NCBI GenBank assembly: GCA_016934265.1
Contig: JAFGTF010000070.1
Coordinates: 1 to 64,000, forward strand
Reading direction: 5' to 3'
Length of the DNA stretch: 64,000 bases
Source: Spirochaetota bacterium
GTDB lineage: Bacteria; Spirochaetota; B62-G9; DRHN01
Part shown: positions 53,386-61,353 of the stretch, in pieces
Layout of the letters: each line of letters begins with the position of its first letter
Numbering within the stretch: position 1 is the stretch's first letter
Position numbers and translations under genes: made by a program
Notes under the pieces: model-generated
What the model was told of the DNA's origin: nothing
What the model saw: the letters and a program-made list of their open reading frames with translations, nothing else
Databases searched by the model: none

Positions 53386-54003
53386 ATGACGATGCAGGGT
53401 GAACGAACTCTCTTGATATTCGACGCGGGAGGGGTGCTGTATACATTCGATCACGAGAGGATGTGGCTGCATCTGGAAGAAGCGACCAAGCGATCACGAG
53501 GGTATATCAAAAGCATACTGTACGGCGAAAACTTTGTGTGTTTCGAGCGGGGCATGATGAGCGCCGAACAGTACTACACCGCCGTTTCCGAACGGCTCGA
53601 ATTAAACCTGAGCTTCGACGAGTTCACACGCGTTTTCAACTCCTTTTTGATTAAGCGCGACTGTATGTTTTCTCTGCTTGCAAGGCTCGTATCGAGAATC
53701 CGTCTTCACATCCTTTCCAACACCAACGAGATCAACGCCGTGCGTATCCGCCGCGATCTTTCCGGAATCCCGGCGGGAATGACTTTCTCTCACGAGACGG
53801 GGTTTTTAAAACCCGAGCCCGAAATATACGGGATCGCGCTCGACAATGCGGGTTCTGCGCCGTCTGACGCCCTATTTATCGACGATTTTATCGAGAATGT
53901 TTCCGCCGCGGAATCCGTGGGCATACGCTCTCACCGCTTCGACGGATTGAGGGGCCTTCTTCGGTTCCTCGAGGCCGAAGGAATCGAAACGGCACCGGCC
54001 TGA
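53386..54003 (+). CDS. HAD-family hydrolase, subfamily IA
   Basis: A 205-residue phosphatase-like protein. The nucleophile motif is LLIFDAGGVLY, where the second Asp of DxD is replaced by Gly, as in YihX-type members. Motif II is ILSNTNE, motif III Lys in FLKPEPEIY, motif IV FIDDFIENV. It is a few bases after the TlpA-like gene. Sugar phosphates are common substrates; the precise one is unknown. Confidence 0.85.
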   Translation: MTMQGERTLLIFDAGGVLYTFDHERMWLHLEEATKRSRGYIKSILYGENFVCFERGMMSAEQYYTAVSERLELNLSFDEFTRVFNSFLIKRDCMFSLLARLVSRIRLHILSNTNEINAVRIRRDLSGIPAGMTFSHETGFLKPEPEIYGIALDNAGSAPSDALFIDDFIENVSAAESVGIRSHRFDGLRGLLRFLEAEGIETAPA

Positions 54004-54194
54004 TACCGCTCGACGACCGTTACAACACGCATCTACATCGAACGTTTACTACATCGCAGCCTATCGACTCAGTACTTATGTAATCGTTCTTTTTGTAAAC
54101 CTGTTTCAAAATAAGCACGCGATAATCGGCTGCGGAAAAAAGGCGGTAGGCGGCCGCGGGCAGATACCGCACCCGTGAAAAATACGTATACGGT

Positions 54195-54223
54195 TTGACA
54201 ATGGAGCCTGTGAGGGTTAGAGT
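54195..54223 (+). promoter_or_regulatory. candidate sigma-70 promoter for the uroporphyrinogen-decarboxylase-family gene
   Basis: A perfect TTGACA at 54195-54200, a 17-base spacer and TAGAGT at 54218-54223. The ribosome site GGAGAAAG and the ATG at 54251 follow. Confidence 0.6.
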
Positions 54224-54250
54224 AGTAAAAGCAACGTATCGGAGAAAGCC

Positions 54251-55390
54251 ATGGCAAGAAAGATGACGCCGAGAGAACGCGTGTTGTGCGCCCTGCGCCA
54301 CGATGAGCCGGACAGGGTACCGGCGGCTCTCTTCGGAAGCTACTACTCGCTTCAGGACGAGACCTACTTCGGGCTCTTGGATCATCTCGGGATACCGGAC
54401 CGCGTCCCCCCGTTCCGCCGCTTCAAGACGCGGAGCACGAACTACTGCGACGACCGTGTGCTCGACCGTCTCGGTACCGACATGCGGTATGTGTGGCTCG
54501 GATTCACCGACTTGGGTGGCACGAACCCGGAAACGATGACGGACGCGTGGGGGACGAGATGGAAGCGTATGGGACCCTCGTTCACCGGCGTCGGCTACCC
54601 ACTCGGCGATGCGACGATAGATCAGGTGGAGTCTTACCAATGGCCGGACCCGGAGCGCTATATAGACAGAACCCTGTGCAGGACCCGGGCCGAGGCGCTC
54701 GCAAAGGATGGCGTATACGCCGTCGTCGCCCGCGGCGTCAACTCCTACGGGCCGTTCGAGCAGGCCTCCGAGCTTCGTGGACGCGACAGGTACCTTATGG
54801 ACCTCGTGCTCGAGCCGGAACTCGCGACGCTTCTTTTGGAGAAGGTCACCGATGTAATCGTCAGGCTCACGGAGATACTGCTCGACACCTGCGGCAGGTA
54901 TCTCGATATCGTTGAAGTCCCGGGAGACGATTACGGCGGTACCGAGTCGCTTCTCATCTCACCGGCAATGTTCAGGACGATCGTAAAGCCGCAGCTTGCG
55001 CGTATCATACGGCCGATAAAACAGTTTCGCTCGGATCTGTTCTGCGCATTTCATTCGGACGGCGCCGTTTCCCATATCTTAAACGAGTTCTCCTCTTTGG
55101 GCATCGACCTGTTTCACCCCCTCGAACCGCTCCCTGCAAACGACATGGCGGACATAAAAACACGCTTCGGCGACCGGTTGTCTTTTATGGGCGCGATCGA
55201 CATCAAAACCGCCATGACGGGAAGCGTTCGGGACGTCGAGGAAGAGGTAAGGCGCAGGATCGGTCTCCTCGCGTCAGGCGGCGGGTACATTCTCGCGCCC
55301 GCCAACCACCTGCAGCCGGACGTTCCTCCAAAGAACATCGTCGCCCTGTACGAGGCCGCGAGAAAATACGGAACCTACCCGCTTTGTTGA
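54251..55390 (+). CDS. uroporphyrinogen decarboxylase-family protein
   Basis: A 379-residue TIM-barrel protein of the UroD/MtaA family. MTPRERVLCALRHDEPDRVP is the usual opening of the methyltransferase-like branch; DDYGGTESLLISPAMFR, FHSDGAV and GAIDIKTAMTG are conserved segments. The residues that distinguish heme-pathway HemE are not kept, and no heme genes are near, so a cobalamin- or methyl-transfer role is more likely. It stands alone with its own promoter and terminator. Confidence 0.8.
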   Translation: MARKMTPRERVLCALRHDEPDRVPAALFGSYYSLQDETYFGLLDHLGIPDRVPPFRRFKTRSTNYCDDRVLDRLGTDMRYVWLGFTDLGGTNPETMTDAWGTRWKRMGPSFTGVGYPLGDATIDQVESYQWPDPERYIDRTLCRTRAEALAKDGVYAVVARGVNSYGPFEQASELRGRDRYLMDLVLEPELATLLLEKVTDVIVRLTEILLDTCGRYLDIVEVPGDDYGGTESLLISPAMFRTIVKPQLARIIRPIKQFRSDLFCAFHSDGAVSHILNEFSSLGIDLFHPLEPLPANDMADIKTRFGDRLSFMGAIDIKTAMTGSVRDVEEEVRRRIGLLASGGGYILAPANHLQPDVPPKNIVALYEAARKYGTYPLC

Positions 55391-55524
55391 AATATCCGAT
55401 ATACCGAAGGGCGGAGTCCGACGGGGAGTTTTTGAATCGAATATCGCGACTCTATTCACCTCCGTATGCATATTCAGGCTCGAACGATGCGGTCGAACCC
55501 AATACGGGATCCGATGTGAAAGCG

Positions 55525-55567
55525 GGCACCGGTAGCCGTTGCTACCGCACGGTGCCGGTTTTCTTTT
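55525..55567 (+). terminator. intrinsic terminator
   Basis: GGCACCGGTAGC pairs with GCTAC and CGGTGCC around a CGTT loop, with a four-base CGCA bulge; TTTTCTTTT follows on the plus strand. It ends transcription about 135 bases after the uroporphyrinogen-decarboxylase-family gene. Confidence 0.75.
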
Positions 55568-55702
55568 CATCGCATTCGCCGGTATCGTGATGGGTTGTAC
55601 TTCGAAAAAGAGATATTCCTGTATCTTTCCGTCGCCGTTTCCGCCCGCTTCGTCGATAGGGGGCGGCGACGTATACCGGTTAACATCTTCGAAAAAGTCG
55701 GA
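55568..55702. other. possible read-through extension of the small CxxC frame
   Basis: On the minus strand the frame of the 47-codon CxxC ORF stays open after its UGA and remains protein-like (SDFFEDVNRYTSPPP, then IDEAGGNGDGK and YLFFEVQPITI) until it runs into the terminator without a stop. On the plus strand the same stretch reads as Ser/Pro/Phe-rich shadow sequence. It may be the rest of a decayed or recoded gene. Confidence 0.35.
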
Positions 55703-55846
55703 TCAATTCATACTTTCGCCTTTCGCAGTGAACGGTTTTATGAGAAAATCGGGACCCGGTTCAAAATATACGCTCGGATCTTCATGGCCGCAGGTGTCGC
55801 AGGAAAAAGGCTTTGTACCGTAATTCCTGTGGATTTCAGAGAGCAA
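55703..55846 (-). CDS. small CxxC protein, possible microprotein
   Basis: A 47-codon frame beginning at a TTG that overlaps the last bases of the polyferredoxin gene. GGAG lies nine bases upstream. It contains KPFSCDTCGHEDP, a Cys-x2-Cys unit like half of a zinc ribbon, then VYFEPGPDFLIKPF, and ends MN-UGA. It is too short for ordinary gene finding, but the ribosome site, coupling to the upstream gene and protein-like composition support it. The UGA could be a true stop, a recent nonsense change, or a selenocysteine codon, since the frame continues in a coding-like way beyond it. Confidence 0.4.
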   Translation of the reverse strand: MLSEIHRNYGTKPFSCDTCGHEDPSVYFEPGPDFLIKPFTAKGESMN

Positions 55847-57020
55847 GATCCGGCTCTCCGGTATCCGCTATTTTCGTTTTAACCGCTGCAAGGGTGAGCG
55901 ATCCGTCTATCTCCTCGAGGTCATAGAGCTTCGTGGAAGCCGGTATATCCGCCGGAAGGCCGAGTATCGCGTTCAGCACACCAACATCGATATTCATCCC
56001 GGCAGCAACGTCTTCCAGGGACATAGAGCCCTTTATCTCCTCGACGGCGAGCATGCCTTTTTGTACCTTCCGGGCTTCTGAGGCGCCGCTGCCGGTGGTG
56101 TTGTAGAGCCCGACCGCCCGGGAGAACAGGATCGGCGCCGCGAAAACCGCGACCGCGAGCAGTCCTGCGAGGGCCTTGTTCCTGAACGGAAGTATCCCTC
56201 CGCCTCCGGCGGAGTACTCAAGCGCGCCCTCCCTGCGGCATGAGGTAACGCACTCGAGGCAGCGGTTGCACCGCGTATCTCGCACCACGCCTTTTTTATC
56301 AAGCGGTATCCTCATTGGACAGCGGTTCTTGCATACCCCGCACCCGGTACATTCTTCCCTGTTCCTTCGTATCTTCCACGGCGATACGAGCTGCAGTATC
56401 CCGAGAAGCGCACCGAACGGGCAGAGCCACCTGCACCACGGCCGCTCGAAGAAGAAAGAGAGCAGGATCACGAAACCGAGAACGACGAGGGCGGTAAAGA
56501 AGACGTCGCCCGTCCAGAAATGGAAGAGCGCGTAGTAGGGATCATACCGCTGAAAAACGAGCGATATCGAGTGGGTGGTAAAATACAGTATCAGCGCGAG
56601 CACCCCGTACCGCATGTACCCGAGCATACGGTCGGCTTTTTCACCGATGAACCTGTTGTACCGTTTCTTGAAAATCCTCTTCCCTATTCCGCCTATCCAT
56701 TCCTGTACCGATCCGAGCGGGCAAAGCCACCCGCAGAAGAGCGGGCCGAACAGCAGGGTGAGCAGCGCGACCCCTGCAAACGTCCATAGATTCGATTCGT
56801 GTATCTTGGGGATGAAGCTCCCCTCAAAAAGAAGCCTCCCCGCGGTCTCCACCGCGCCGAACGGGCAGATCGCGTGGAAGTTCCCGACCACGGGCCAGGG
56901 TACGTCGAGGCCCCGCCGCTCGACGAAATGGGAGAATACGACGGTGAATACGAAAAGAAAGAAGGTGACCTGAACCCCTCTTCTTACCCATGCGGATCTT
57001 TTACCGCGCGATATCTTCAT
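55836..57020 (-). CDS. membrane polyferredoxin, NapH/NosR-like
   Basis: A 394-residue membrane iron-sulfur protein. Four or five membrane spans carry CPFGAVETAG, FCGWLCPLGSVQE and CRWLCPFGALLG motifs typical of NapH/MauN/NosR proteins. Two ferredoxin clusters follow: CTGCGVCKNRCP and CNRCLECVTSCR. The C-terminus (about 325-394) has two copies of a GSxxLxxVAxxxxI-type helical unit. It should move electrons across or along the membrane. AGGAGAC precedes the ATG. It is co-transcribed with the small secreted protein upstream and overlaps the CxxC microORF downstream. Confidence 0.85.
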   Translation of the reverse strand: MKISRGKRSAWVRRGVQVTFFLFVFTVVFSHFVERRGLDVPWPVVGNFHAICPFGAVETAGRLLFEGSFIPKIHESNLWTFAGVALLTLLFGPLFCGWLCPLGSVQEWIGGIGKRIFKKRYNRFIGEKADRMLGYMRYGVLALILYFTTHSISLVFQRYDPYYALFHFWTGDVFFTALVVLGFVILLSFFFERPWCRWLCPFGALLGILQLVSPWKIRRNREECTGCGVCKNRCPMRIPLDKKGVVRDTRCNRCLECVTSCRREGALEYSAGGGGILPFRNKALAGLLAVAVFAAPILFSRAVGLYNTTGSGASEARKVQKGMLAVEEIKGSMSLEDVAAGMNIDVGVLNAILGLPADIPASTKLYDLEEIDGSLTLAAVKTKIADTGEPDLAL

Positions 57021-57032
57021 GGTAACCGTCTC

Positions 57033-57467
57033 CTATTTTATCTTGAACTCGAGCGTTTCGTCGTAGCCTCCCTTGGGGCAGTCTCTTATCACCTCGAGCG
57101 CCGTCTTCTGGCTCTCCTGTGCAATAAACACGAGATTCTGCTCCCAGGTCCCGGACGAAACCTCCGTCCACTCGCTCTGCGACAGAAGCAGGAGGGGAAG
57201 ATGTTCCTTGCCCGTTTTCCATTTCTCCTCCTCCAAAAGATACACCGTGTCCTCCGCCGGTACGATGCAGTTTCTGTGGTCCTGCACGAACTCCACCTCC
57301 ATGGTATATGTCTCTCCCGTTTCGAGCGTCACGGGCTTGTTCGGCCGCACCTCGACCGATTCACCCTCTTTTGAGATTATCGTAAAGTTTATCTCGCAGG
57401 CGAGCGCCGCAGAGCCCGTTACAAGAGCGGCAATAACGATACCGAGCAATATAATCAAACGTTTCAT
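57033..57467 (-). CDS. small secreted protein, partner of the polyferredoxin
   Basis: A 144-residue exported protein with a signal peptide ending ALACE. The mature part is beta-rich, with Cys in ACEINF, HRNCIVP and RDCPKGGYDE. GGAGG lies eight bases before the ATG at 57467; a longer upstream frame has no signal. I do not recognise the family. It lies 12 bases upstream of the polyferredoxin gene, so a redox or metal-related periplasmic role is inferred only from position. Confidence 0.7.
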   Translation of the reverse strand: MKRLIILLGIVIAALVTGSAALACEINFTIISKEGESVEVRPNKPVTLETGETYTMEVEFVQDHRNCIVPAEDTVYLLEEEKWKTGKEHLPLLLLSQSEWTEVSSGTWEQNLVFIAQESQKTALEVIRDCPKGGYDETLEFKIK

Positions 57468-57678
57468 TGTCCGCCTCCATCCGACATTGTATGTTCGGTG
57501 ACAAGTATAGCCGAAAGAGGTATGAAACCGGTGGAGGGTGTGTGAAGATTCCGTGAAGTGTCGGGACCTGTGAACTCGCCGCAGACGTCGGATTTTGTAA
57601 CACAGCCATTTCATCATTGTCCCTGTGTGGACGGATTCTGAAAAATTGTAACAATACCATTTGCTGTTTTTTTAGTGT
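57468..57678. other. upstream region of the polyferredoxin operon
   Basis: No gene is visible here. The stretch should include the leftward promoter for the secreted protein and polyferredoxin; I do not see a convincing consensus match. Confidence 0.4.
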
Positions 57679-57681
57679 TAT

Positions 57682-58180
57682 GTGATAAAAATGATCCTTG
57701 CGATATTCCTTTGCTTGCCTGAGAGTAGCTTTTCATGTATCGGAGCCTGCCCTAAAGGATTTCTTGCAGGTCTGTGTGTGCAGCTTTTTTTCCCGGGATG
57801 CAGCGGTGCCCCGGCTTCAGACACAAACGAACAGGGGCTTGTAGGAGTTATGAGTATTCAGCAAGCGAAGAATCGGCCAATCCTCGGCCGTAGTCGCCTC
57901 TGGTATGACCTTCTCTTTCTGCGTCTGTTAGGAGGGGAAATCCCAAAAATCGCCGCCTGACACACAGATTTTCGAAGAGGCGATTCTTTCCGAATCCGAC
58001 GCCCAGACTGCAATCACCCGCAGCCCTGTCACACACGATGACTTTTCCGTTACTGCAATGCTTCTGACCAAACACCTCGGCGACACTGCCTTTATATCGA
58101 GTGCGCTTGTTCCCGAGGGCGGAGGTTTTGGCTGGGGAGAGCCTGAATCGGAACTGTTCGAGGAATGCACCTCTGGCGGC
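57682..58180 (+). pseudogene. possible decayed lipoprotein gene
   Basis: A plus-strand frame from 57682 begins with a hydrophobic stretch and a lipobox-like FFPGCSG, then loses coherence. A second plus-strand frame from about 57931 reads coherently (DTQIFEEAILSESDAQT, then AMLLTKHLGDTAFISSA, GGGFGWGEPESELFEE) with no start codon and no stop before it runs into the ankyrin gene. A single lipoprotein gene with a frameshift and a lost 3' end would explain both. Evidence is only codon pattern. Confidence 0.25.
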
Positions 58181-58183
58181 TAT

Positions 58184-59923
58184 CTACCGGATTTCAAAAG
58201 AGCCTTTTGCGATACGCTCCCCGGCGATCAGTATTTCAACGGAATACGTCCCGGGCTTCCAATGCCCCGGCTCTTCCCAGCCCGTTCCGTACGCATGCAT
58301 GCTGCTCTTCCATCCCGCATCTGTAAACCCGTGCATCGTCTGCCGGTACATCTCGCTTCCGTCTGGATTGTAATACACCGCATGAATGACGAAATCCACT
58401 CTCCTGCTCCAGTCCAGATGCTTCAGCCGGAGCTCCCAGTTGATATATCGCGCCTCTGCGCCCTCAAACGGTCCGCCGTAGCGTCTTTCCTCAGCCGGGG
58501 GAACTCCGGTCCCGCTTTCGAAAAATTTCAAGCTCGTTTCCCTTTTATCAAGGGAAAGTCCAGGCAGCGGCACCGTGTTGCCGCCTTTTCTATACTGAAC
58601 AAGCCTGCCGCCTTCCAGCTGACCCCCGGCCGGTATTTGTACCTGGGCGGACTGCTCTCCGAACCCTGCGATATTCAAGATAATGTCCGAAGGTTCGTCG
58701 ATTTCGAAATAGAGGCGATGCACGTCGGTGCCGTCCCAGTACGTCCAGACGGAGACATGCATGACCTTCCCGTCGATAAACGCCCCCTTGTTCTTGAAAT
58801 CATGCATAGGGCCGATTACTTTCAGCACATCCTCCCTGGGCATACCGAGATGGAGGTTTGAAACCAGCTCGAGCTTGTTGAGCTTTTTCAGCTCCTCCAG
58901 TTTCTGGCGCACCGGCTCGGGCATGCGTAGTTCGTTACACTCGAAGTCTATCATCTGCAGGGGGACCTTCCCCTCGTTGTTCTTGACATGCGTGTCCGCA
59001 CCGCGCGCCATCAACAGGCTTGCCGTCTCGCTGTCGCAGAAACGCACGATTTTTTGTTCAAGGTCCACGACACTCCACCCTGCCACCGCCAGATGCAAGG
59101 GTGTATTCCCGAAATCGTTTTTCGCATTGATGTCCGCCCCGCGCGCGACGAGCAGCTCGCAGGTGAATATCTGAAGATACATCGCTGCTTGATGGAGAGG
59201 AGTGTTGCCGTACTTATCACGGGCGCCGATATCCGCCCCCCTGTCTAAAAGCATGGCGACGAGATCCGGAAAACTTTTATGCCTCGGTCCGGTCTGCTCG
59301 TCGTAGTAGGCGGTCCCCACGGCGGCATTGTGCAGCGGCGTAGACCCAAAAACGTTTTCTCTTGCGTTGACATCCGCCCCGTGATCAAGCAGCATCTCGA
59401 CCAGCCGAAAGTGGTGCATGCTCACTGCAATGTGCAGAGGGGTCGCTTCCTGTTCGGTTCGTGCGTCGACATCCGCACCTTCTGCGATCAGTATCTCGGC
59501 TATCGCTATCTCCTCTTCCTCCAAACCCCGGTTTTTATTGGCGAGGACATGAAGCGGTGTCCACCCGCTTTCGTTCTCACTTTTAACGTCCGCTTTTTTA
59601 TCAAGGAGCATCATGACCATCTGAAGCGATCCCGTCTCGACTGCGAGCCGAAGCGGCGTATTCCCCTCGTCGTCCGCCCGGTTCACATCGGCGCCCTCAG
59701 CGATAAACTGCGATACCGTTTCGAAGTCTTTCCTCGTAACGGCTTTACATAAAGTATCCGGCTCTTCCTTTTTTTTTGTTTCAGGTTCCTGAATTGTGGT
59801 CAATAACAGCGGCGCGCATGATGCAAGAAACAATGACGAAGCCGCAAGAATTGGGAATAGGATGAAAATCCAAGTGCTCGAACCCTTGCGCCGACCCGTT
59901 TCGGAACTGTTCTGTTTCTTCAT
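58184..59923 (-). CDS. ankyrin-repeat lipoprotein
   Basis: A 579-residue lipoprotein with the signal peptide ending LFLASC (Cys36). Seven or eight ankyrin units at about 65-335 carry the TPLHxA core (GNTPLRLAV, GWTPLHVLA, ATPLHIAV, GSTPLHNAA, GNTPLHQAA, GNTPLHLAV). A LHLGMPREDVLKVIG segment near 360 resembles the BamE/SmpA fold, and a beta-rich C-terminal domain ends KPGTYSVEILIAG. The repeats should bind proteins in the periplasm or outer membrane. GGAGTAGCG precedes the ATG. No partner is obvious. Confidence 0.85.
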   Translation of the reverse strand: MKKQNSSETGRRKGSSTWIFILFPILAASSLFLASCAPLLLTTIQEPETKKKEEPDTLCKAVTRKDFETVSQFIAEGADVNRADDEGNTPLRLAVETGSLQMVMMLLDKKADVKSENESGWTPLHVLANKNRGLEEEEIAIAEILIAEGADVDARTEQEATPLHIAVSMHHFRLVEMLLDHGADVNARENVFGSTPLHNAAVGTAYYDEQTGPRHKSFPDLVAMLLDRGADIGARDKYGNTPLHQAAMYLQIFTCELLVARGADINAKNDFGNTPLHLAVAGWSVVDLEQKIVRFCDSETASLLMARGADTHVKNNEGKVPLQMIDFECNELRMPEPVRQKLEELKKLNKLELVSNLHLGMPREDVLKVIGPMHDFKNKGAFIDGKVMHVSVWTYWDGTDVHRLYFEIDEPSDIILNIAGFGEQSAQVQIPAGGQLEGGRLVQYRKGGNTVPLPGLSLDKRETSLKFFESGTGVPPAEERRYGGPFEGAEARYINWELRLKHLDWSRRVDFVIHAVYYNPDGSEMYRQTMHGFTDAGWKSSMHAYGTGWEEPGHWKPGTYSVEILIAGERIAKGSFEIR

Positions 59924-60348
59924 CGAACGCTACTCCTTTGAAATCGAAAATGATCGAGCCGTCAAGGTTTTCCCGTCACCGACGACTGCATCATCAGCGA
60001 TTTGCATCGCATACGGTTCATCGATATACCTTGTGTAAAACTGCGTGTGTTTCGTACCGGCGTATGTGCCCGCATATCGTTCCCGGCAATCTGCCGATTA
60101 AGAAAATTATGAACATAGTACACGACACAGGGAGTGATGTCCAGAAACATTCTGCCATACGGGGTTGTCCGGTAAGGGAGAACGTATGCCTACTATGCTT
60201 TTACCGCTAAAAGAGGCTTGGGACGCACGATGCGGAAAGAAGCGTCCGCACCGCAGTACTTCGCGAATTTTCATTCCCATCCGCAGCACAACGGACTTTT
60301 AAAAAGGCGGTTTTTTTGTATCGTACACATCCGGACGCCACGACGCCG
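59924..60348. other. intergenic region between ankyrin and TetR genes
   Basis: About 425 bases with no protein-like frame. It should hold the leftward promoter of the ankyrin gene and the end of the TetR transcript; I see no clear terminator or promoter. Confidence 0.45.
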
Positions 60349-60936
60349 TCAATTAAAAAGATAATCGGTAAGACCGGCAATCTCCTTCATAAGCCTTTTG
60401 TAATCGACAGTGGTTCTGCGGTTCAGGCAGAACATTAAAAGGCCGTGCAGCGCCAATTTGTGGATCTTGCGTGCGTCCGCCTTCTCTTCTTCACCACCCC
60501 CTTCTTCCGACCGGAACACCTTCCAGTCAGTCTCGGTAAGGGAATCGAATAACTTTGTAATGTTCTCAAGGTCGGAGCGTTTTGTCGCTATGTCCGACGG
60601 CTTCTGGAAATAGAGAAGCTCGAAAATCCCGGGATATTGAATAAAGAACTTCGCGTAACTCTCCGATATCGCCTTGATTCTATCCGCGCCGGCGGCGGCG
60701 TGTCCCGCATTCTCCTCGACGAACTCCCTGCATTCGTTCATGAAGTCCTCGGCACAGCTGAATATCAGGTCGCGGATGTCTTTGAAATAGTTGTACAGCG
60801 TCGCATAGGAATATCCTGCGCGCTCCGCGACGTTTCTTGCGCTCACCACCGCGATGCCTTCCGCGCGTATAAGCTCCTTTGCCGCGGTGATGAAATAGCC
60901 TCTGATCCGTGCTTCCTGAACGGCTTTCCTGTCCAT
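60349..60936 (-). CDS. TetR-family transcription regulator
   Basis: A 195-residue repressor. The helix-turn-helix is GIAVVSARNVAERAGYSYATLYNYFKD (residues about 25-52). The rest is the helical ligand/dimer domain, with no match to a known ligand class. AGGAGTCAG precedes the ATG. A perfect 9-base dyad 18 bases upstream of the start is the likely operator, so it probably represses itself. Confidence 0.88.
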   Translation of the reverse strand: MDRKAVQEARIRGYFITAAKELIRAEGIAVVSARNVAERAGYSYATLYNYFKDIRDLIFSCAEDFMNECREFVEENAGHAAAGADRIKAISESYAKFFIQYPGIFELLYFQKPSDIATKRSDLENITKLFDSLTETDWKVFRSEEGGGEEEKADARKIHKLALHGLLMFCLNRRTTVDYKRLMKEIAGLTDYLFN

Positions 60937-60953
60937 TTCTGACTCCTGTTCAA

Positions 60954-60983
60954 AATATTAATGATGTTAATTAAATTAATATT
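60954..60983. promoter_or_regulatory. TetR operator-like dyad
   Basis: AATATTAAT (60954-60962) and ATTAATATT (60975-60983) are perfect inverted copies around a 12-base AT-rich spacer that itself includes TTAATTAA. The dyad ends 18 bases before the TetR start codon, the usual place for autoregulation. Confidence 0.6.
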
Positions 60984-61353
60984 GTTCGTGAAGTCAAGCA
61001 TTTTACATCGATGAATAAACGGCCCCCGGTTACGGCAAACGGCAAAGATGCATCCGAATGAATCGGACCGACGGACCCTCCAAAACCCCGGGTCCTGTGA
61101 ACTACTGCGGCGTAAAGACCGGGAGCGATCCGGTACGGCGGTTGTAATGAAGAAACGACGCGGTAATCGGCTGAGACGAGTATACGAGAATCCAAAACAG
61201 TGCGTTGGGACCTCGCCTATATAATTCAGCGCAGGGGCTATAAAAAACTGCGGGGCCCTCGGTAGGATGAAAGCACGGGACGGAATGCAAAGGTATCTAA
61301 AAGAGAATTTCCCGCGAGCACGAATGCGGTGAATGGCACTACCATACTGCGGG
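60984..61353. other. intergenic region
   Basis: No gene, hairpin or repeat stands out in about 370 bases between the TetR dyad and the response-regulator stop. Several plus- and minus-strand frames are short and not protein-like. Confidence 0.45.

Noticed and set aside
55595-55882. Plus-strand 95-codon frame in the gap after the UroD-family gene
   Set aside because: It overlaps the polyferredoxin 3' end and the minus-strand frame reads better; I treat it as a shadow.
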